Below, piece after piece: positions 1 to 12,394 of a stretch of DNA of 64,000 nt (position 1 is the stretch's first letter; every line of letters starts with the position of its first letter). The translations under genes were made by a program, and so were the position numbers. Source of the stretch: Litoditis marina (Eukaryota; Nematoda; Chromadorea; Rhabditida; Rhabditidae); NCBI GenBank assembly GCA_964036275.1, contig OZ038433.1, positions 1,364,001-1,428,000 of the forward strand, written 5' to 3'. The notes below the pieces were generated by a model. The model searched no databases. It was not told where the DNA came from and was given only the letters and a program-made list of their open reading frames with translations.

Positions 1-1151
1 AGGGAACAATATCATTGTTCCAACCCTTCTAATCATCTTTTCAACTTCTCCACTCGAACAAGTGTGTAGTATTGCAGCCAGCTCACGCTTCTTAGAACTT
101 GAATACCAAATGGCTGTTGATATCTAAACTTCCAAGATAGATTATTCTCTTTTTGCCTACATAACATTCTTCCCCGTTGACTACAAACTTTATAGAAAAA
201 ACTTGTGAGTTGAGAATTGAACGCATCGCGGTTCTCCTACAAAGCACGTAGTGCCACGATCTAGCCAGAAGTGTATTCTAGCAGTCAGTCGGAATCGTTT
301 AACGGGATGTTAAATTCGAATGGGTTGTCAACAAGCAACTGAATTTACAATGCCCGAAGTGTTGTGAATTCGAAAAGCCTTGATGACGGTTAGATTTGTC
401 GAGAAGGAAAAAGCGGATCAAAACTGTTCTTGCTGTACTGTTTCGATATAGGTTGATCTCGCAGGGTTTCAGTCGTGATTTAAAATTGTGTGTGTGTCCA
501 ACTGTAAAAGTCTGACTTCAGTGTACGTCAAAATTGATTGGCGCCGTCTTCATATACGAGTGTTTTGTAACCAAACCAGGGAAAATTTTACTTTCGCACC
601 CCCGTGATCTTTGCCCCCCCCCCCCCTTCCTATACTAGTTTCAACAGAAAATGGTGGGGGGGGGGGTAAAGGTAAATGTATGGTAAGGTAGTTAAATGTC
701 GACATTGTACAATTACCCCCCCCCCCCTAACGTAAATGGGGGGGGAGTGAAAGTAACATGCCTGGCAATCTTTAACAATCGCCCCCAGTGATTCTTGTAA
801 CGTTCACCCCCCATGGTGTGGGGTGAAAGTAACACAGGACTTATTTCGTCTAAAACGAGAGAAGTGCGGGGGGGGGGGGGCGAAAGTAAAATGTTCCCCC
901 AAATCATGCAAAGATCAACCGGGTCACACTGGTTACGTAGTCTTAAATAGTTTGGTCAACCATTTGGTAGTTGTGTTTTTTCCCAAAGGATGTGGTAAAA
1001 ACGAATCCAAGATGGGAGATCATGAAATGGTTATCTGCTCAGCTGTAACCCGGTTGATGATTAACCCGGTGTGGTAAATAACCCGGTTGATGATTAACCC
1101 GGTGTGGTAAATAACGGTTCCTTTGAAAATTGGTCAGTTAATTTCTGTCAG
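1..1151. other. Upstream region of the ZP gene, no gene seen
   Basis: I find no supported exon here. The stretch probably lies in an intron or 5' region of the ZP-like gene that begins to be readable at 1152. It holds a cluster of C and G runs (about 615-900) and, at about 1045-1135, two tandem copies of a unit containing TTAACCCGGT. That unit resembles the palindromic element at 44.3 kb. Position 1-24 has a short palindrome around GAACAATATCATTGTTC that recurs at about 59.09 kb. Confidence 0.5.
615..900. repeat. Cluster of poly-C/poly-G runs
   Basis: At least five runs of about 8 to 14 C or G lie within 300 bases (near 617, 656, 717, 738 and 869). Several G runs are followed by nearly the same word, GAAAGTAA or a close variant, so this looks like a degenerate repeat built around homopolymer G, partly in inverted orientation. 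No coding frame explains it. Confidence 0.8.
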
Positions 1152-4100
1152 TTACAGTGCTCTCCACCTGCACCTCCTCCCATTTATCTCTTCAATCGAT
1201 AGACTCCGCCCCCAAGTTAGTGACGTCATCATTTTGTTCGACTCGGAGGGGAAATGAGCTCATCGTGGACCGACAATGTGCTGTGAGTAATAATGATACA
1301 ATATTTATTGCTTTAATAGCATTACAGTGAAATGGTCATTTAGGTTATGCCTACGTAAAGTAAATTTCTATTGCAAAGCGAACCCAAGGGCCAAGGCCCA
1401 AGGGAATGTACAAACGAACAATCAATTTACAAGGCACGTAATGCAAAATTTCAGAGTAAACTACAGAAAGATGGAATAAATGAAGATATTAATCCGCAAT
1501 ATAAGAAACCTAACTTCATAGATGGTTGAACATATTCTTTATATGGCGTTAGCTGTATCCAAATAAGGACTACCTCGACATACAACCTCATGAGATTAAC
1601 TCAGAATATTTCTCATGGGGAACTCACGAATACTCTATGAACAAGCTCCGTTGCGGTAGAATGGCAATCGGTAAAAACAGAACTTGGTGAGATAGTCTTG
1701 ACGTGGTGATTTTATGAGGTATAGGAGGGATTTCTATCGCCGCAGGGTAACACATCATCATATATGTATTGGCAAGCATGATATGGGCAATTTTCCGGCT
1801 TGCCATGGGCAGCCAGGTTTCAATGTACTAATATTGACTTTGGAGTTCCTAAGTAGCCTTTCACAGCTATCCAACAGAGTTGCTGATGAAAACTTTCCAT
1901 AAAAATACTATTTTTTGTTTTGTACAACCAGTTATATAACCTAGCTATGGTACCAGGAAATCGTTTTTGAGCACTATGAGGACGCAGTGATTATTCAAAA
2001 GTAGGGGGCAAAAAATGAAGTGATTTGTGCAAGCTAATAGAAAACTGAAACACTTCCGAAAACACTGCCACCCGAAAAAAAGACATCAAGAGTATACACT
2101 CTGAAAAAAAAACTGTTTTTTTTTGCAGGAAAACCATTTACCAGTGGTGGTGAGCGCCGATTCTGTGGTTGAAAAGGAGAAACATAATCAGTTCCTCATA
2201 AGCTGTCCACGAAATATCACGGACTATACGATGTGAGTTTCGTTCAAATATAAACGGAGCATAATATGTTCAGACTGGTGTTGCCTTTGCAAGCGACTCC
2301 AGCAAGATGTTTCTCAATAGGTATGATTATGCGAAGAAGAGTGGTCGAATCAGGAATGGTGTTTGTAGCTTGAACCCGCCAAGCTTTTGTAACGGTTCGG
2401 AGAGTTTGCTGTGTATGCATATTTCCAGAAGTTCTGTCTAAGATGTGCCCTCTTCTCAACAAGATTGGTGAATCTCAAAATAAAAAATTCACATATATGG
2501 CTCGTTCTTTTCGAATCAGTCTTTCACGGTGTGTGTTGCTCGGTCCCGTAGTGTTCGTCAAGTGATATGTGTGAATACCGGCTTGAATCATGATCACACT
2601 ACAGCGAAGATTTGGTAACTTCCTGTAGTACAAGAGTTCTTGGTCAACCTATGTTTGACAAGGGGAAAATCGTGAAATAGTGGAATCACAAATTTCAACG
2701 TGAATCTCAGTTGGTTCTTTTTAGGTTCCGCCAAAAGGAAACTAGGTTTGACGTTTCTCGGCTGTCCAACGATTCCGAAACGCTGACTGTCCAACTGGAG
2801 ATCAAAGATGAAATTATTATCGATTCTCGATCTTTGTATCCAACCCAATGCGTTGTTTTCGATTCTTCTGATTCGGAAAGAAGTTCCATCATACAATTAA
2901 CCGGTCCGGTAGGTCTTCTTCAGTTGTCGAAAAATGAAATGAAGATCTTTCTGTTGACTGTAGAGAAAGGCTTATTGCGAATTGTACTTTGGTCAGACTT
3001 TCAAACTTACACTGAAGAAATTAGAAAACCAATATCTGTTCGAAAAACCCGGGAATAGAAGAAAGTGTTGTCCTGGCTTCTCAACAAGATCAACAATTTC
3101 ACCCTTCTTTCTGTGCGTAGAAAATGAATGAACTTTATCACAATACGCGTGTTGTGTATTTGCCTGTTATTGTTTACACATAAATGTGGTTGCTAATCAT
3201 ACTTGTACTCGCGTTCAATTTCCCTATTTTTTGTAGAACAATCTCTATTAATAAGATGTTTATTCAATAGATAACAATAAGAAGGGTATTCACTTGCACT
3301 GTTGTCACAATAACTTGCTATACGTGCACTGGACTAGATACCAGACTCACTAGAACTCACAGCCTCCCACGAACTAGGCTCGAACTCAGACTTGGACAGA
3401 CTGTAGCTCAGAGAAAGGCGGTACATCTGTACATCTCACTCCGTGCTGTGTAAGAACTCAGATATACGATTTGTCAACAACGGTTCTATCGGCCCAACTG
3501 GTATAGTGGTTAGCGTCCGCCACTCACAAACTTTTGGGCTTGGTTCGAGTCTCACATGAGACAGATATCTTATAAATTTGGCACGCACTTTACCACGTTT
3601 TTATTATTGCAGACCGGTTGTCCCGTTTCACGAGCTCTTTCCTTCTTCTCTGTGTCCTATTCCGGAAGAAATCGACTGTTCACCGCCTCTCTGAGCTCTG
3701 CTTCTCTGACAGATATCCAGTCTCCGGTTCTACAATGCTCTCTCGTCGCATGCGGGCTGGACTGTACCAAGGTAACGTACGAATAAGTATACGATATTTT
3801 CAGTGACTTTTTTGTACAACTCGTTTATGGGTACACTTTTTAAAATCCGAAGGTGTATGCTATTCATATTAGTTTGTTGTTTGATCTTCGAAAATTTGTA
3901 ATTCTGGCTTTTATCGAGATCAAACTACAACGAAAATTATGTAATCCCCTTCAGCGAAAATCTTGGTAACATTCAAAAGACTCATCTGAAGCGATGCGGT
4001 AGAGTACATAGAATTCAATGCTAAAAACGACGTTTTCCACATGATTATCAAAATACGTCTGACTAGTAGCCAATAACACTGAGATCAACATAAAAAGCTT

Positions 4101-7100
4101 CATTTGCAAGTGAACACGTACAGCGATAGAGTGTGAGGGATAATAGGGGGTGATGATCTAGAGTACGGTAGTTCATCCGAGTAGTTCACGTACGCGACCA
4201 CGTCTCTCACGTCGCATCGATTTCAACAGGTAGGTCAATTCTTCAGGATCATACTGGAATGAGATGGAGTGTGATATCAATAACTTGAAGTAGGTCTGAC
4301 TTAATTCAACTTTTATACAGTAAAACTACAAATTTTCCAATTTTGAGTTGTAAATGTTGACCTTAACGTTTGTTGGTTTTTTTTGTCTTTGGATTCATAG
4401 GAACTTTGTCCTCAAAATAAGAATGAATTCAAGAAAATTGTTTTTCCGATGTTCTTAGTTAAAAGTCTGATTTCCGTTTTCAAGTTTCCGGCGTCAACAC
4501 ATTTGAACCATGGCATTCGCCCATCTCAAAATACTGCAATATCACCAATCTAGACTGCGTCAGAAACAAAAGTGTTTGGATAACACGTATAGATTACATG
4601 TAAGACGATGCGCTAAGCTATTTTCGAAGTACGCATTGAAGTGGTATAGACTATAGACAAGAAGTAAATTGAATAGTCACGTAAAGTTAGCATTCTAATG
4701 AGCAATCGTGCACTTTTTCATTGCACGCTTCTGAGTTCTGCTGTGTTTAACATGTTTTGCGTGACTGTGCAATTGACTAACACTATACCTCATTCTCGTA
4801 AGAAGGAGACTCGTAGGAGACTTCTTCGTGTGATGGCTCGATCATTTCGGCATCCGAACGTTTACCTGAAAATACGATGGTTGAAATGAAGCGATTTTTC
4901 TAGTGCTCTTCTGAATCATATTGCCGATGAGAAGATTCACATGGTGGAAAATTGTAGCTTGCTTTGTGCACGCGGCTCTCTAAAGCCTATTCGTTTTTGT
5001 TTAGGTGTTCCCGATGCCAGTTTTTACATGTGGTTTGTTAATCAATGCTTCAAGAGCTATACAGAAAAAAGACCTATTTTGGACCCATTGTAAGTTGAAA
5101 AGTGAACATATTTGTGAAATAGGTCAACAACTAGTCATGTTTGTCTGTGACAACAGCGACCCAATACTTCTTGCTCAAATTTCAAGTTATTCTTTTCTCT
5201 CTTCAAAAAGTCTTTTCGTAAACTTTCTACTCTTAACTTAGTATTGTGTGCTTTAAATCCACATCACCCCCACCGCGTAAAATTTGCACTGAAATTCAAT
5301 GCAGTTATGACTAACAACATGTTTTGGATGTTCCAATTGGGAACAAAAGTCGACTAATTACATAGAGAGAAAGGGTGACATCATAGTACTAGAACAGCAT
5401 ACGGAACTTATTAAACGAGAGAACCCCGGTTCATGCTTTTTATGTCGCCGAAATGTACAAATAAAATCGGTCTCGCTGGACTTAAGAAGCCACCTGAATC
5501 GATACGCATGTTTTCAACGAGGACGGAAAATGGTCGCGCGGAAGTATGAATCTCGTTTGTTTCATTAGCGGAGTGAAACAAAAGCGCTCAAGAGATGACA
5601 GAACATTGAACTATAAAATATACGAACAACGTAATAGAAATCTATGATCGGCATAGCAACCTTTGGCGCGTAGAAACTTGTAAGCGTACCATAATGTAGG
5701 AGAACGCGCTGCACAGAATTGTACAAACAAGAGCGCGATCGAAATTCTTCCAGAATAATTTAAATTACAGTCATGGTTAGAAAAAAGTGCATGCGCAGTA
5801 GAGCATGCCTTTCTATTCGCATGCGACAATGAGACGTGGTTTTCGAATGACTATAGGGAATGACCAAATTACCCTTGTAGTTTTTTTGATGTCGGAACAC
5901 GTCGTAGTTTACAGACTCACACCAGGAAGCAACGTGATTAAACTACAAATACAACAAAATACAGCAACATACACCTTATATGTTTCAACTGTTTACAATT
6001 TGACGATCGCACCCCCAACCCCATGATCTTTTTGCTATCTCCAACCAGCTCACCAAACAATTCCCTGCCCCGTCGTTTCACCGCCATTGTATTTCGTTTT
6101 CCGAACAGCTCTCGTGCTCTTTTCACCAGATTCACATCCCATCCGTTGCCTGGAAGGACAATATAGTTGTTATCGTGAAATTTGGTAGCGTGCCAACCTT
6201 TTCGGGATGTTCTTCGGTATTGTAGAGTTTAAAAAGACAACTCTGTATTAGTTATTCAAATTCATCAGAAAAATATATTAAACAATTTAAGTGTAGAGTG
6301 CATATTTAATGTATACTACATTGCTTATTCATTCTGTCCGAGTTTGGTATAACCCATGACCGATTAGGCCAACTCTCACCTACCATCGAAAACATGTGGA
6401 AGAGAAATATTTTCTGATTTTCTGATTTTGGTTTTGAGAAAAGTTTGTCGCTTGGCGAACTGGAGACAATCAAAAACGTGAATTTCTCTCTTTGTCCCCC
6501 CTCGTTTGATAACTGGGTGAGAATGAAATTAGGAGACAAAGATATTGTGATGACGCTTTTTCATAGGGAAGGAAATAATCTAACTTTGCCAGTACTCATG
6601 TTTTCAGAAGCTAGAAAAGATAATTAAGGAAATTCGGAATTTTCATAGAATTCAGGCATAACCTCCAAAATCAGTGATGAAATGAATGTGTGATTTGTAC
6701 CTCTCTTTCCAAATAATTCTCGTACTCGAGCTCTTTTGACCGGACTTTCTGCTGGGGAGATTATTCTCCAACGAGGTTCCGCGTTGACGACTACAGTAAG
6801 CACGACGGCTAGTGAACAGAGGACGAGATTCATTTTGTAGTTTGACGCTCCTGAAAAGGATAAACTGCAAAGGCGCGCACGATACACAGAATAAGTGAAA
6901 GTTGATTGATATACTAAGTTTTAGGTTATTGAATATCTATCAATCTTCATATGTTATCAGTAAGATCTTATCTGATTATCTCAAATACTTCAAATGAGTT
7001 CTTCTCAGAATACATGCTTTGGGTGCTACATGTGGCTCTCTAAGTTCATTATAGTTCTGCGTAGTTTACTTTGAGTTGCAAGAGAACTGTAATATCCTTT

Positions 7101-10100
7101 ATCCATGATGTTGATTTGAACGGTAACAACATAATTATATGAATGTGCTCAGTAAAAGATGTACTCAAAAATCGTTTCGACCCTGATTCAAGACGATTTT
7201 TGGGTTGTTTTTCTCAGAGGGTTGGGTCATCATCAGTTGAACCCCTCTGAGAAAATGAAAACAGGACAACATAATTTTCAACCCACATTAAGTTACAGAA
7301 TAGTTGCCGTTAAGCAATTTTCTCTAGTTGACTCTCATGTAAGTAATGCGGAACAACTATTAGATTCATGTCTAAATACTTATACCAAACATGAAAGTTA
7401 TGCATTCAAAACCACTCACATACTAAACACTGGAAACAACAGCGTCTATGAAACAGTAAAACCTCGTAAAATTTTGTCGTGATTGAAACTCCAACTAACA
7501 GAATACTCTACCGTAACCTACCTCTCAAAAAGTGGGCGGAGCTAACCGGTGTCGGTTAATAGTGAAGATGGACGGGACTGAATCTCTTTTATATAAAAGA
7601 GGCGTGGTCTGAGCGTGGGAATCTGGAGGAGGGGGTGGGATAGGAGACAACTGGGTCAGATCAACGTCATCAGGATGCATTTCCTCCAGATCATGAAATC
7701 TATCCCAACGTCTACCAAATATAGACTTTGACCTAAAGTATGTGGGCGCTCGGGAAATATATCTGGACCTGGACAAAAATAAAACTATCAGTCTCCAACA
7801 AATCATAAACGAAGTGGCTCATCTCCAACGTCGGAAACTTATAATTTCACCCACCAGCAGTTTGAGTGAACCCTCTACGCGAGAACTAATCGTACAACTC
7901 TTGGGAGTTCGCCTTTTTCACATCACGCCCGTTCCCAAATGAGAAGTTTGTATTTTTCACCAGTACTCACTATCATTCACTGGGCCACTTACGCCAATCG
8001 TCATGTAACTATACTATTGTACAGTATAGTCTTTGTATAGTATAGTTCCATACTTGATAATATTATAATGTTCCACATTATAGTTCTATAACACTCAACA
8101 TTGTACAAACCGTGGTCTATTCTTGTCGAAGGGCGAGTGCAACACTATTTCAATAACACCGAATGGAAGAAATACTTTTAAAGATTCTTCCAGTGCACTT
8201 AGTTTCATGTGAACTGTAAATAATATCAGTAGTTTTGTCTAGACGAATGGACTGGGATAGGGTTCATAATAATATTTTCTATCATAATAATATGAAAATA
8301 TTGGCGACATCGTCAGATTGAAGCAGTGGACCAAATCGCCCTGAGGCACTACCCATCCATCCAAACTTATGAGTAGTTCGTCTGCACCAAAGAGTTGTAC
8401 GATCCACGAACGAGCTGTATAGTGGGTGCCGAATTTATAAATTTCTGTCTCTCACCGGAATCGAATCTGCGAGCAAAAGATTCGTAGCAGGCCGCTAGCC
8501 CCTACGCTGCAAGAATACATAACGGGCATGTTTTGGAATAGAGGAAATGTGTGCGTACACAGCGGAAAGGGAGATATACAGTACCTTCCCACCTTTCCGT
8601 TGGCAACGACTATACAAAACAGTTATAGAGGCCGTACAATTTTGTGGGATAGGTGGACGATGAATCCAAGAGAGTGATCTGAATTATCATATCCGAAAGA
8701 AGGGGTACCACTATCTAAGTTGTAGTTTGGTGTGCACCTGAGCTTTCAAAGTGGCACTTCAGACGCGAAACCCAAGTTTTAGACTCGAAAACGCAAAACT
8801 CGATTTTTGGACTCGAATTTCGAAAGCTCGAAAGTTCCATTGAGTCATTTTCGTGTAACTACTTAGACGCTGGATCAGAACACAATCACAACAGAGCACA
8901 ACAATGTGAACCATTGAAATCCGCTATTCCTTTGGCGACCTCTATATTATGGGTTATTTCTGGGTCAGCGTGTGCTTTGAAACTCTTGAAGTATGCTCTT
9001 GGACTTTTGAGCTTGTGTAAGTTAAGCAACCCCGTTAATTGGAATCTTCAAAGTTGCGAGACTGTGAAGAATATCTGCTAATGTCATCTTCTAATGGAAA
9101 TCGTCTCGAATTACGGCATTTCTTTGAATCGTGTCGGATTTCGCGCGCATCGCCAGTTCCACCTAAATTCTATTAGTTATTATGGGGGTGGACCAGGCGG
9201 GGTAGCAATCTCATGAGAATATCAAGAACAGCTCATGAGATACTCGTAAACTTCTTATGTTGTAGCATGGAAGTCAATAGAATCTCATGAGAAGTTCGTG
9301 AGATATTGCTCACTAGGTTCCTGAGGTTTTTGAGGGATTGCCTTACGCCAGGCCAGTACGACGAAACACTACTCGGAAACAAGAGACACAGAAATGAAAC
9401 GTGAAAGACTTGAGCATTCACCATTTCTGTTTCAAGAAACTTGCCTATAGTCTCCGAGACATTCAGTTTTCTACTGTTACAGACATCATATTTTCAATCT
9501 GAGGTGCAGCAACCAGCATTTAGCAAACAGTGAACTACTATAGACTGTTATGCGAAACTAAGTTCAGAAACAGTTTGTCAACCTTATTTTCCTGATTTCC
9601 ACCTTATTTCCTCAGTTTACACCCTCATTTTGCAGAGCTGTGACAACAAAAGATCCGTGGGCTACTCCAGTCAGCTGCTGGTGTCGACCAGTTTGAGGGA
9701 TTTCACAAAGAAAGGTAAATAAATAGTTCTAGTTACACCAACACGTAATAACGTCGGGAACAAAGCAGTTATATATCGAGCAAAACAGATACTCAGTTGG
9801 CATTGATACAGCATTGAGCATGAAAAGTGAAACTGACCTTGTTACGCAAAGCCAAAGTTTGTGTTTGTGTGCTCAAATATATTATTTCCACGGATAGGGC
9901 GGTTATTTAAATAGAACTATTCCAGTTAACACAGACAAAGAAGAGTTTTTATGCTCTCCGCGTCTCGTCGTATATGCTCATATTACCGAAACAGAATTAC
10001 CGTAAATTCCGCAGAGAACGGCAAATCTGGAGCACTTTTATAAAAAAAACATGCTTAAACATAAAATATAGAAAGAAAGGTAAATCGAATAAAAACCTTT

Positions 10101-12331
10101 CCAAACTACTTCTAGAAGCGACCACGTCTGTCGTTTGTTCCCACTGGGGAGAGAGATTGTCTCTTTCTCTCGCTTTGCTCCTGCTCTCTTCCCTCTCCGC
10201 TCTACTGTTCTATAACGCCTATCGAATAAGACCCATAGGTTTAGACGACTTGAGGGAGGTCAGTTTTGTATCGAAAACTTTATTTGATGTTTGCATGATA
10301 ACTCAATTCGACAATCCTGTATATGAAAGGTTTCAATGAGAATGATTGTAATTAATATTCATGATTTTAGGATGGTTCGTTTGATCTCGCTGTTTTTCTT
10401 CCGAAATTCGTGAATTGTATCGCGTTCAAACTACAACTAAACTTTGGTCATCCCCTATACCATACCATTGATAGAGTTTTCCTTTCAGACACTGAAAAAG
10501 TTGTTCCAACCCGAATCTCCCACTACTAACTATCGGCTACGCATAGTGCATGTGAGTGCACACCTTTCGGCATCACTGTATAGTTCTTTTCACTCCTATG
10601 TGGAATTTACTTTTAGACAGCAGTTCCATGTACTTCTCGCAAGGAAAACGAAAATTTTGAACACCTTTTGTAGCTTTCGAACCCATATTGTGGTAGTTTT
10701 CATTAGAGTATTGGTTGAACCTGGCTGCAACTCGCATCAAATTGACTACACTCGTCGACTTTTAATTCTCCTAAAAAAGGTTACATACAAATATGGTGTT
10801 GATAAAAATACTGTAGTCACCAATAAATCGATAATTGATATTTCAGCCGATCGATAACTTCTCCTGTCCACCGGTTGTCACAAATGAGTCAGTGGCATCG
10901 ATTAGAAAGAAACTGGGAAATGTGCTCAGTGTTGGAAGAAAAAGCAAGAGGTCAGTGAAGTCGTGGTGAAGAAGTTATATACTTTCTTTGTCTGAAAACT
11001 GTTTATAAATTTATCATGCAATTAGGTCACTGTGTAAATGTAGTTTGAACTTTGTTGGCAATCATATTTTAGCATTAAAACATCGGCCGTATATCCCATT
11101 TCTCGAACACTCTCCTTCTCTATGATGTTATCTGTCTTTCTCTATTACAATCTCTTCCTAGTTTTGTTGTCCTAATGTTGTGCTCATCAGCACAGCGAAC
11201 ACTATTTACGGCTACCAATTCAGTTACAAAGTTTGCAGATTCTTGCTAAACAAATCGACTTCTCAGTGTAACACGTAGGACGTAGGTGAAAAGTCACAAG
11301 GGAAAGATTGCGTTTACTTTGTTGGGAACGAAACATTTTCTTTCAGTGGACTTCTTTTCGTGTTTTGCATTTTTTCGAAACATTAATATGAGAACATAAC
11401 GGAATTTACAGTTACATTAGAAAATGCTTGCATGAAACAAAAAGTCGCGACCAACCTTTGTGTTCCGCAATGCTGAAGTGCGTGCTCATCTTGTGGAAAA
11501 ATCAGCTAGAGCCTTTTCGAATTAGTTGATGGAGTAACTTTACGAGCTCGAAATGATTGATTTGAAATTCCAAAACAAATCTGTGTCTTCATGAGAATTC
11601 TGAAACTTCAGATTGGAAGACATTTCCCCTCGGGAAGACTCCCCGTGTACCACTGAGCACCTGAGTCTGGAAGAACTGGCGGGCAGTGGGAATAGCTCAG
11701 AGTACGTATGCTGAAATATCCTGACACCTTGAGATTACTTTTGTATCCCGCTTCACACAATATTTCTCTGGAGTCGTAATCCGTCGGAGTTCAAAACTGG
11801 GGTTTTAACATCCAGTTGTATTCTCTCCAAACGCTGAACTCATAAATCTCGTAGCATTTCTTATCAGAAATTGCTGAATTCGAACGATTCCTGCTTGCTA
11901 AATAATCAAATAGGACCATTAATTCGTGAAATATTATCCTTGGGTAAATAATAAACAACTCAATTTTGCTATCAAATTTTGATATTGCAGTGTATTCGTT
12001 ACCGGCTCTCTAATGGACAGTCTGCCGGATCCTCCGCGTGTTTCCGTCAAACAGTTGGCTCTTCTACAAGCATTCGAACCGGCGGTTCGTTTCATTCAGA
12101 TTTTAGATGCTTCTCGATGATGAGAGTGTCATATATTATTTAAAAACTATGGTAAATCACGTTGTGAAATGACCTGTATAAAGCAATTTACCGAAAAGAA
12201 AATTCAGTCTTGTATTTTGGGTTGCAAAATCGTAAGCTTAGGTAAGCGAACATCTGCAGTGTTCGTATTATGTTTGGAAGATTCATCTCGTAAACATGTG
12301 GTACACGGGTACGAACGCGCTAGATAGCGGT

Positions 12332-12394
<63 letters not shown>

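Larger units (their letters stand above)
3772..9635. other. Large intron of the ZP-like gene
   Basis: This intron separates exons 3613-3771 and 9636-9714, both phase 0. It contains the nested minus-strand neuropeptide gene (4783-6833), a miniature element (4652-4787), short hairpin elements ending in GATCAAACTACAAC (about 3868-3938 and 5875-5955), the tRNA-like element at 8418-8614 and a CATGAGA element at 9196-9350. Two open stretches at 7525-7735 (minus) and 7742-7942 (plus) are described separately. I see nothing else coding. Confidence 0.6.

Noticed and set aside
1254..1282. Start codon of the ZP-like gene at ATGAGCTCATCG
   Set aside because: This frame leaves the exon in phase 2 and runs into a stop in the next exon. 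The frame that fits has no Met here.
3491..3560. Possible tRNA gene
   Set aside because: Box A and box B words are present but no acceptor stem or proper anticodon arm forms, and the tail matches a repeat family.
5938..6053. Unspliced extension of neuropeptide exon 2 (ELFGELVGDSKK)
   Set aside because: A GTGAGC donor at 6053 and a matching acceptor at 4866 restore the third GKR processing site, which is a better fit.
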